10,105 nucleotides of DNA from an uncultured Bacteroidales bacterium (GTDB lineage: Bacteria > Bacteroidota > Bacteroidia > Bacteroidales > UBA932). Positions 1-6,941 of the stretch are shown one piece after another. Under the pieces are notes generated by a model. The model had not been told where the DNA came from. It saw only the letters and a program-made list of their open reading frames with translations, and ran no database searches. The position numbers and the translations under genes were made by a program. The stretch is from positions 1-10,105 of the forward strand of contig CAMOKK010000038.1 in assembly GCA_946617545.1 (NCBI GenBank), read 5' to 3'. How positions within the stretch are numbered: position 1 is the first letter of the stretch; the number at the start of each line of letters is the position of its first letter.

Positions 1-4
1 CGCT

Positions 5-2065
5 ATGGATTACACCGAGGCAAAACACAGGATAGAGCAGTTGAAGGCCATTCTCCGGGAGAACAGCCGGAAGTATTATGTGGAAAACGCTCCCACCATG
101 AGCGACTACGAGTACGACCAACTCATGCACGAGCTGGAAGACTGGGAGCGCCGGTATCCGGAGTATGCCACGCCGGACTCCCCCACCCGCCGCGTGGGAT
201 CTGACCTGGAGGAAAGGGCGGAGGGCGGCTTTGCCAAGTATCCGCACAAGTATCCCATGCTGTCGCTGTCCAACACGTATTCCATCCAGGAGGTGGAGGA
301 ATTCTCCGAAAGGGCTTCCAAGCTGCTGGACAGGCCTTTCACCTACTGCTGCGAGCTCAAATTTGACGGAACGGCCATCTGCCTTACCTACCGGAACGGC
401 AAGCTGTTCCGCGCCCTTACCCGCGGAGACGGGGAAAAGGGTGACGACGTTACCGTCAATGCCCTCCAGATAGCCTCCATACCCCATACGCTCAAGGGAA
501 GCGGCTGGCCAGATGAGTTTGAAATCCGCGGAGAGGTGCTTATGCCATACGCGTCCTTCGACCGCCTCAATGCCGAGCGGGAGGCCATGGAAGAGCCGCT
601 TTTCGCCAATCCGCGCAACGCCGCCAGCGGTTCCCTCAAATTGCAGGACCCCCGCGAGGTGGGCCGACGGGGCCTTATCTGCACCCTCTACCATATTCCC
701 ACGGGCCAGGTGGACTTCCCCACCCACGACGCTGCCCTGAAGGCGGCCGAGGGCTGGGGGCTGCCGGTATCGGCCCATCGGAAAATTTGTAAGGATATTG
801 ATGAGATTGAGGCGTTTATCTCTTATTGGGACGGCGCCCGCAAGGAGCTTCCCTATGCCACGGACGGCATTGTGCTCAAGATTAACCAGATGGACTGCCA
901 GCAGGAGCTGGGCTATACCGCCAAGAGCCCCCGCTGGGCCGTTGCGTATAAATTCAAGGCCGAGCAGGCCTGCACGCCTATCCTGAGCATCGATTACCAG
1001 GTGGGCCGCACCGGCGCCGTCACCCCCGTGGCCAACCTGGAGCCGGTGCTGCTGAGCGGTACCATGGTGAAGCGGGCCACGCTGGTGAATGAAGACCAAA
1101 TCCGGGCCTTGGACATTCACGAGGGAGACTGGGTGTATGTGGAGAAGGGCGGAGAAATCATCCCTAAGATTACGGGAGTGGAGCTTTCCCACCGTGTGCC
1201 CGGCGCCAAGCCGCCCGTTTTCCCGCATCTGTGCCCGGACTGCGGCACGCCCCTGGTGCGGGAAGAGGGAGAGGCCAAGTGGTTCTGCCCCAATGCGGAG
1301 GGCTGCCCTACCCAAATCAAGGGCCGGCTGGAGCACTTTGTGAGCCGCAAGGCCATGAACATTCTCTGCGGTGCGGCCACCGTGGAGCAGCTTTACGGCC
1401 TGGGCATGGTGACGCTCCCCTCTCATTTCTATACCTTGCAAGCGCATCAGCTGCTGCGGCTGGAAGGCTGGAAGGACCGGGCCGCCGCCCGCTTCCTGGA
1501 TTCGGTGAAAGCGTCCCTGAACGTGCCCTTCGAGCGGGTTCTGTATGCCCTGGGCATCCGCTACGTGGGAGAGACCACCGCCCGTGACGTGGCACGGCAC
1601 TTCGGCTCCGTGGATGCCGTTGCATCGGCCTCCAAGGAAGCGCTGCTGGAGGTGCCGGAAGTGGGAGACGTGATTGCGGAGAGCATTTTCCGCTTTTTCC
1701 GGGAAGAGGAGAACCTTGCCGAGGTGCAGGCGCTCAAGGACGCCGGCCTCCGGATGAGCGTGGGAGAAAGCGCGGTGCGGCAGTCCAATGCCCTGGAAGG
1801 CAGGAGCATTGTCATCAGCGGCAATTTCAGCATCTCGCGGGATGCGATGAAGGCCCTTATTGAAGCGCACGGCGGCAAAAACAGCTCTTCCGTGAGCGGC
1901 AAGACGGATTACCTGCTGGCCGGAAGCAAGCCGGGGCCGGAAAAATTGAAGAAAGCGGCCGAGCTGGGCATTGACGTCTTGGACGAGGCCGCCTTCCGTG
2001 CTATGATTGGAGAAGATTCCTCCGGGGCCGACGCTCCGCAGGAGGTAGAACCTACACTGTTCTGA
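5..2065 (+). CDS. ligA: NAD+-dependent DNA ligase LigA
   Basis: Seals nicks in duplex DNA using NAD+ during replication (Okazaki fragments) and repair. The 686-residue length is normal for the family. Visible in order: domain Ia with the NMN-binding pattern Y24, Y25, D34, Y37, D38 (Tyr25 sits where E. coli has His23); the adenylation domain with the ELKFDG motif, whose Lys119 should carry the AMP, and the TRGDGEKGDDVT and ATDGIVLK motifs; an OB-fold (about 325-395, VGRTGAVTPVA); a four-Cys zinc site C410, C413, C428, C434; a helix-hairpin-helix region (about 448-585); a BRCT domain (about 596-668, ISGNFS, HGGKNSSSVSGKT). The first two HhH hairpins are unusual: the expected DGLG and GFGEK patterns read LCGA and GWKDR. 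A polar tail ends in EPTLF. The ATG is 4 bases from the window edge, so upstream signals are not visible. First gene of the rightward cluster here; a 2-bp gap separates it from rsh. Confidence 0.98.
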   Translation: MDYTEAKHRIEQLKAILRENSRKYYVENAPTMSDYEYDQLMHELEDWERRYPEYATPDSPTRRVGSDLEERAEGGFAKYPHKYPMLSLSNTYSIQEVEEFSERASKLLDRPFTYCCELKFDGTAICLTYRNGKLFRALTRGDGEKGDDVTVNALQIASIPHTLKGSGWPDEFEIRGEVLMPYASFDRLNAEREAMEEPLFANPRNAASGSLKLQDPREVGRRGLICTLYHIPTGQVDFPTHDAALKAAEGWGLPVSAHRKICKDIDEIEAFISYWDGARKELPYATDGIVLKINQMDCQQELGYTAKSPRWAVAYKFKAEQACTPILSIDYQVGRTGAVTPVANLEPVLLSGTMVKRATLVNEDQIRALDIHEGDWVYVEKGGEIIPKITGVELSHRVPGAKPPVFPHLCPDCGTPLVREEGEAKWFCPNAEGCPTQIKGRLEHFVSRKAMNILCGAATVEQLYGLGMVTLPSHFYTLQAHQLLRLEGWKDRAAARFLDSVKASLNVPFERVLYALGIRYVGETTARDVARHFGSVDAVASASKEALLEVPEVGDVIAESIFRFFREEENLAEVQALKDAGLRMSVGESAVRQSNALEGRSIVISGNFSISRDAMKALIEAHGGKNSSSVSGKTDYLLAGSKPGPEKLKKAAELGIDVLDEAAFRAMIGEDSSGADAPQEVEPTLF

Positions 2066-2067
2066 GT

Positions 2068-4284
2068 ATGAGTTTTTCTGAGTTTGGTCAAAAGGATTAT
2101 GAACTGATTTCCCGCGCATGGGAGGTGCTCAAGGCATCGGCCCAGAAGCGCTGCGCCGACGAGGACGAGCTGGCTGTGGTGCGGCAGGCCTTCGACTTTG
2201 CCAACCATGCCCATCACAACGTGCGGCGCCGCAGCGGAGAACCTTATATGCTGCATCCCATCGCCGTTGCGCAGATTGTGGTGGACGATATCGGCCTGGG
2301 CTACAAGTCCATTGCGGCCGCCCTCCTGCACGACGTGGTGGAAGACACGGATTATACCGTAGAGGACATCCGGGAGCGTTTCGGAGACCGGATTGCCCTG
2401 CTGGTGGACGGGCTCACCAAAATCAAGAACGTGCTGGACGCGCCCAGCATGCAGGCGGAGAATTTCAAGCGCATCCTGCTTACCCTCAACGACGACGTGC
2501 GGGTGGTGCTCATCAAACTGGCCGACCGCCTGCACAACTGCCGCACCATCGAGCACATGCCGGAGCACAAGCGGGACAAGATTCTGTCCGAGACCATGTT
2601 CATCTTCATTCCGCTGGCGCATCGGCTGGGCCTGTACAGCATCAAGACGGAAATGGAGAACATCTGGCTGCGTTTCAAGGAGCCGGAGGCTTACGAAGAC
2701 GTAAAATCGCGGATAGAAAAGAGCGTGGCGGAAAAAGGCCGGGAAATGGCGGACTTCGTGCTGCCCATCGAGGAGGCGCTTACCCGGGCGGGCTTCCATT
2801 TTGAAATCAAGAAGCGGATTAAGACGCCCTATTCGGTCTGGCACAAGATGCAGACCAAGGGAATCAGCTTCGAGGAGGTCTATGACCTGTATGCCATCCG
2901 CATCATCTTTGACACGGACCCCCGGTCGGCCGAGAGCGAACGGGACCAGTGCTACCATATTTTCTCCATCGTCACGGGCATTTACCGCTACATGCCGGAG
3001 CGACTGAGAGACTGGGTGAAGCATCCCAAGTCCAACGGCTACGAGGCCCTGCACTGTACGCTGCTGAGCCCTTCGGGCGTGTGGGTGGAGGTGCAGATAC
3101 GCACCCGCCGCATGGACGACATTGCGGAGAAGGGCTTTGCCGCGCACTGGATTTACAAGCAGCACGGCACCATGGGAGAGGGAGACTATGAGATGGACGC
3201 CTGGCTGGACCGCATCAAGGAAATCCTGTCCAACCCGGACGTGAATGCCGTGGAGCTGCTGGACATGGTTCACAACGACCTTACCACCTCGGATATCTAT
3301 GTCTTCACTCCCAAGGGAGAGCAGCGCAGCCTGCCCAAGGGTTCCACCGCCCTGGACTTTGCCTACGCCATCCATACGGAGATTGGCTCCAAGGCCATTG
3401 CCGCCAAGGTGAACCAGCATCTGGTGCCGCTCAATGCCGTTTTGAACACCGGAGACAAGGTGGAAATCATCACGGCCCAGGACGGAAAGCCGCAGCCCGA
3501 ATGGCTCAAGTTCCTGGTTACCCACCGCGCCCGCACCGTGGTGACGGACTATTTCAAGACCCAGCGCAAGCAGGCCTGCGACTATGGCCGCAGCTCCCTG
3601 GAGAATGCCCTGCAGGCCCTGGGCTATGAGGCCGATGAATCCACCCTCCAGCGCTTGGACGCCGCCTACAACGTGGGCACCCGCGAAGAACTGTATTATG
3701 CCATCGGCGTGGGCCAGGTGAGCCTGGACAACCTTTCGGAAGTAATGAAACGCTCTACCGGAGGGAAGCTCTCCTGGATTCGGAAGATGTTCCGTCCCGA
3801 GAGCCGCGAAGAGGAAAAACCGGCCGACAATACCTTCATCATCGGCTCTTCGGACCCTAATGCCCCGCATTTTTCCATCGCCACCTGCTGCAATCCCATC
3901 CCCGGAGACCCTGTTGTGGGCATCAAGGCGCCCGACGGCACCGTTACCATCCACAAGAAGACCTGCCCGGTGGCCGACCGCATTGCCGCGCAGCACGGAG
4001 ACTGGGTGGTGGTGCCCAAGTGGCTGGAACAGGCCGAGGATACCTCCTTCCCCGTCCGCATTAGCCTCAAGGGCCTGGACCGGGTGGGCATGCTCAACGA
4101 AATTACCCGCCGGGTATCCCTGGTGATGGGCGTGAACATGCGCCGGCTCAACCTGTCGGCCGACGGCGGCGTTTTCGAGGGCTATATAGACCTGTATGTG
4201 AATTCCCGTGACATCCTGGACAAGATGATAAAGAAACTCTCTTCCATCGAGGGAATAGAAAATGTAAGCAGAAGCGAACTATGA
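2068..4284 (+). CDS. rsh: Bifunctional (p)ppGpp synthetase/hydrolase (RelA/SpoT family, long RSH)
   Basis: Makes and degrades the stringent-response alarmone (p)ppGpp; cytoplasmic, ribosome-associated. The 738 residues show the full long-RSH layout. The hydrolase HD domain has H63 (RRSGEPYMLHP), the HDVVEDT motif with H88, D89, E92, D93, and D152 in KLADRLHN, so hydrolase activity is probably intact. The synthetase domain has YDLYAIR (D273), HPKSNGYEALH (Y325) and EVQIRT (E341), so synthesis also looks intact. The loop that separates Mg-type bifunctional enzymes (RxKD) from RelA-type synthetases (ExDD) reads RLRD at 312-315, closer to the bifunctional class. Then follow TGS (about 408-470), a helical region, a short charged linker (about 572-590), the Cys-rich zinc-finger domain (C607, C608, H629, C633) and a C-terminal ACT domain (about 660-735). 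It begins 2 bp after ligA, and its stop overlaps the next start (ATGA), which suggests translational coupling to the lipoprotein gene. The family is certain; bifunctionality is inferred from motifs. Confidence 0.97.
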   Translation: MSFSEFGQKDYELISRAWEVLKASAQKRCADEDELAVVRQAFDFANHAHHNVRRRSGEPYMLHPIAVAQIVVDDIGLGYKSIAAALLHDVVEDTDYTVEDIRERFGDRIALLVDGLTKIKNVLDAPSMQAENFKRILLTLNDDVRVVLIKLADRLHNCRTIEHMPEHKRDKILSETMFIFIPLAHRLGLYSIKTEMENIWLRFKEPEAYEDVKSRIEKSVAEKGREMADFVLPIEEALTRAGFHFEIKKRIKTPYSVWHKMQTKGISFEEVYDLYAIRIIFDTDPRSAESERDQCYHIFSIVTGIYRYMPERLRDWVKHPKSNGYEALHCTLLSPSGVWVEVQIRTRRMDDIAEKGFAAHWIYKQHGTMGEGDYEMDAWLDRIKEILSNPDVNAVELLDMVHNDLTTSDIYVFTPKGEQRSLPKGSTALDFAYAIHTEIGSKAIAAKVNQHLVPLNAVLNTGDKVEIITAQDGKPQPEWLKFLVTHRARTVVTDYFKTQRKQACDYGRSSLENALQALGYEADESTLQRLDAAYNVGTREELYYAIGVGQVSLDNLSEVMKRSTGGKLSWIRKMFRPESREEEKPADNTFIIGSSDPNAPHFSIATCCNPIPGDPVVGIKAPDGTVTIHKKTCPVADRIAAQHGDWVVVPKWLEQAEDTSFPVRISLKGLDRVGMLNEITRRVSLVMGVNMRRLNLSADGGVFEGYIDLYVNSRDILDKMIKKLSSIEGIENVSRSEL

Positions 4285-6086
4285 GAGCATCCCTGAAAAA
4301 ATTCCTTCCGCTTGTTCCGGCAGGCCTTATCCTGGGAAGCCTGATGTTTCCCTGGGGCTGTGCCAACACCACTACGCCGCCCACCGGCGGCCCCAAGGAC
4401 ACCATCCCTCCCGTCCTGAGGAAGGTGGAGCCGCTGCCCGCCACGGTGCACGTTCCCACCAAAAAGACCAAACTGCGTTTCACGTTCAACGAGTACGTGA
4501 AAATCAAGGATGCCAACGGCGTCTACCTGTCCCCTCCTTTGGAGAAAAAGCCCAAGGCGGTCATCAAGGGAAAGTCTCTGGAAGTGAGCTTTGAGAGCGA
4601 CCTGGACAGCAACACCACTTATACGCTGGACCTGACGGGAGCCCTGGCCGACAACAACGAGGGCAACCTCTTCCCCGGCTACACCCTGGTTTTCTCTACC
4701 GGTGCGCAGATAGATTCCATGTGCCTGACGGGCCTGGTGCAGGACTGCAATACGCTCATGCCCGTCAAGGGCGCCACCGTGGTTTTGTATAAAGACCATT
4801 CCGATTCGGCCGTGTTCCTGAGGCGTCCCGTTGCGGCCGCCAAGACAGACGACTGGGGCTTCTTTTCTATCCGCAACATCCAGGACACCCTGTACCGCGT
4901 TTACGCCATCAAGGACGAGAACAACAACAATATGTACGACCCTGAAAGCGAGCGCATCGCCTTCCTGGATACCTTGTTTCGTCCCACGACCGTCTATAAT
5001 GACTCCCTGTACGAGTTCAAGAAGTTCGACATGAAGGATACGGCCCTGTGCCTGGCCCGTTTTCCCCAGATAGAGCTGAACCTGTTCCGGGAAACCCCTT
5101 CCAAGCAGTTTATCGTGAAGAAGGAAAGGGTGGGACCCCGCACGGCCTACCTTACCTTCATGGCTCCCAACGCCAAGATTCACGACCTCCGCATCAAAGG
5201 CCTTCCCCGGGAAAAGCTCATCCGTCAGTTCAACCTGCAGCAGGACTCCCTGGAGCTGTGGGTAAACGACCAGCGCAAGATGCCGGACACCCTGCAACTG
5301 GTGGTCAAATACGATAAGACAGACACGACCGGCGCCCTGATTCCCCAGGAGGAGCTGGTGAAGCTCACTTACAGCAAGGAGCTCCGGGCAGAACTCATGA
5401 AGAAGGAAAGGAATTACCGCGACCGCAAGCACGAGGACACCATTGCCGTCATGACCACCCAGGCCGATCCCACCCGTGTGGAGCAATATGGCTTTGAGAT
5501 TGAGTTCAAATATCCCCTCATCCGGGATTCCTGGGATTCCCTGAAGCTGAAGGTGATTAACCCGCGCCAGCAGGAATCGGCCGGAAAATATGACGTGATA
5601 CGGGACAGCACCAACCTGAGGATGTTCCGGGTGATGCCCCGGGACCCTTTCCAGCCGGGTTACGATTATATCCTGAAGATTCCCCACCGGGGCTTCCGGG
5701 ATGTGAACGGCTATTACAATGACTCCACGCAGCTTAAGGTGACCTTGCCTAACGACGAGAAACTCAGCTCCATGACGCTGGAACTGAGCGGTGTTCACAA
5801 CCGCTATATCGTGGACTTGCTGGGAGAAAAGCGGGACAAGGTAATCCGCAGTTTCATTGTGGATTCGGACGGCCCGCTGGTGTTCCCCTACCTCAAGCAG
5901 GGTTCCTATTGCCTCCGTATCACGGAAGACAAGAACCGGAACGCCCTGGTGGATACCGGAGACCTCCTGCAGCACCGTCAGCCGGAGAAAGTGCGTTTCT
6001 TCAAGCCGGACGACCAATTCCTCATCAAGGTGTTGGAGAGGGCCGAAATGGTGTGGAAGATTAACCTGGAGGAGATGTTCCGATGA
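4281..6086 (+). CDS. Ig-like (Big_5-type) domain lipoprotein, function unknown
   Basis: I recognise this as a Bacteroidota envelope lipoprotein with no known function. An N-terminal hydrophobic segment ends at Cys27; the mature start C-A-N-T, followed within 15 residues by PTGGPKDTIPP, matches the N-terminal pattern of this family. The lipobox is weak (Pro at -3, Trp at -2, Gly at -1). Residues about 40-142 form an Ig-like unit with the usual features of bacterial Big_5 domains (RFTFNEYV, LDSNTTYTLDL, LVFSTG). Residues about 148-235 resemble a carboxypeptidase-regulatory/prealbumin-like beta sandwich (GLVQDCNTLMPVKGATVVLY) ending in the acidic loop DENNNNMYD. A second such loop (DKNRNALVD) follows GSYCLRITE near the C-terminus, just before a QPEKV motif. 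The middle (about 255-495) is beta-rich with no domain I can name. It should be anchored in the outer or inner membrane, facing the periplasm or cell surface. The start overlaps the rsh stop, and its stop overlaps the next gene's start (both ATGA). Confidence 0.88.
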   Translation: MRASLKKFLPLVPAGLILGSLMFPWGCANTTTPPTGGPKDTIPPVLRKVEPLPATVHVPTKKTKLRFTFNEYVKIKDANGVYLSPPLEKKPKAVIKGKSLEVSFESDLDSNTTYTLDLTGALADNNEGNLFPGYTLVFSTGAQIDSMCLTGLVQDCNTLMPVKGATVVLYKDHSDSAVFLRRPVAAAKTDDWGFFSIRNIQDTLYRVYAIKDENNNNMYDPESERIAFLDTLFRPTTVYNDSLYEFKKFDMKDTALCLARFPQIELNLFRETPSKQFIVKKERVGPRTAYLTFMAPNAKIHDLRIKGLPREKLIRQFNLQQDSLELWVNDQRKMPDTLQLVVKYDKTDTTGALIPQEELVKLTYSKELRAELMKKERNYRDRKHEDTIAVMTTQADPTRVEQYGFEIEFKYPLIRDSWDSLKLKVINPRQQESAGKYDVIRDSTNLRMFRVMPRDPFQPGYDYILKIPHRGFRDVNGYYNDSTQLKVTLPNDEKLSSMTLELSGVHNRYIVDLLGEKRDKVIRSFIVDSDGPLVFPYLKQGSYCLRITEDKNRNALVDTGDLLQHRQPEKVRFFKPDDQFLIKVLERAEMVWKINLEEMFR

Positions 6087-6940
6087 AAAAACGACTGTTT
6101 GCACTCATAGGGACCTTGCTCCTGGCCGCTCCGCTCAGTTTTGCCCAGGTAGACCTTCAGAAGGAGTTCTTCTCCCTGCCGGATACGGTGACCAATGCCT
6201 ATCTGGACAGCGTGAAGATTAACGTGAAGGCCCCCAACGACTATTGGATGGCGGGCGTCTATGGCGGCGCTTCGCTCCAGTACGGTTATTACAACCCCGA
6301 CCGCCTGGTAGACTGGCAGCTGAAGTATCCGGTCTTTGGTTTTTCCCTGATTCGCCAGTACACCATGTTCGGGATTTTTCCCAATATGGGCATCGAATTC
6401 GGCGCCCAGCTCAATTATGAGGGTTATAAGTTCAAGACCAATAAAGAGACTGGTACAAGAGCCACGGAATCAGGTGCTTATGCAGCCGTGATGACGGTGC
6501 CGGAAGCCTATATGCTCTCGCATTTCCATATAGACTTTGGAGAGCATTTCAAGCTGATGGCCAAGGTGGGCCTCTATGGCGGCTATCGGCTCAAGATTGC
6601 CCGCTCTTTGGACGAGGCCTTTGCCGGAAGCACCTACGAGCAGTATGTATCGGCCTTCCGGGACTATGACCGGCGGCTTACCTACGGTCTGATGGGCGGC
6701 GTGGGCATGGGCGTGATGCTGGGCCGCTTCGAGATTCACCTCATGGCAAACGTGAAATGGGGCTGGAACTCGTTTTGGAAACCGGACTATGTCAGCCCGT
6801 ATTATTACCGTTACGCTTACCCCCTGGACGGCACCCTTACCCTGGGGGCCTATTATCAGTTGACTCCCCGTTTCGGCCATACGGATGCGCAGCTTCGCAA
6901 GCTGGCCCGCAAGCTGGTGGCCGAAGAGCAGAATAAATAG
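6083..6940 (+). CDS. Secreted outer-membrane beta-barrel protein, function unknown
   Basis: A 285-residue exported protein. The signal peptide is clear: KKR, a hydrophobic core, and a likely cleavage after SFA (between A21 and Q22). The mature part is rich in Tyr, Gly and Trp and shows alternating polar/non-polar segments typical of membrane beta strands, for example about 54-70, 101-114, 138-150, 155-170, 199-213, 215-228 and 248-260. Six to eight such strands fit a small OmpA/OmpW-sized barrel. After the last strand there is a charged, probably helical tail of about 25 residues, so the protein does not end in the aromatic residue that marks many barrel C-termini. It overlaps the preceding lipoprotein gene by ATGA, so the two may be made together and could work together at the outer membrane; that is inference from position only. 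I cannot name a specific family or substrate. An alternative is a periplasmic beta-rich protein that is not a barrel. Confidence 0.85.
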   Translation: MKKRLFALIGTLLLAAPLSFAQVDLQKEFFSLPDTVTNAYLDSVKINVKAPNDYWMAGVYGGASLQYGYYNPDRLVDWQLKYPVFGFSLIRQYTMFGIFPNMGIEFGAQLNYEGYKFKTNKETGTRATESGAYAAVMTVPEAYMLSHFHIDFGEHFKLMAKVGLYGGYRLKIARSLDEAFAGSTYEQYVSAFRDYDRRLTYGLMGGVGMGVMLGRFEIHLMANVKWGWNSFWKPDYVSPYYYRYAYPLDGTLTLGAYYQLTPRFGHTDAQLRKLARKLVAEEQNK

Positions 6941-6941
6941 T

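Noticed and set aside
1909..3996. 695-codon open frame on the minus strand opposite rsh
   Set aside because: It is in exact codon register with rsh, so it is the mirror of a codon-biased gene. The translation is His/Val/Gly-rich with no recognisable domain.
4182..6104. 640-codon open frame on the minus strand opposite the lipoprotein gene
   Set aside because: Same codon-register mirror effect. The sense frame has a lipoprotein signal, recognisable domains and ATGA junctions on both sides.
6885..6941. Upstream in-frame ATG for ispG adding 19 residues
   Set aside because: It would lie inside the preceding gene, and the extra residues (MRSFASWPASWW...) are a frame-shifted reading of it. ATG 6942 gives the family's normal N-terminus.
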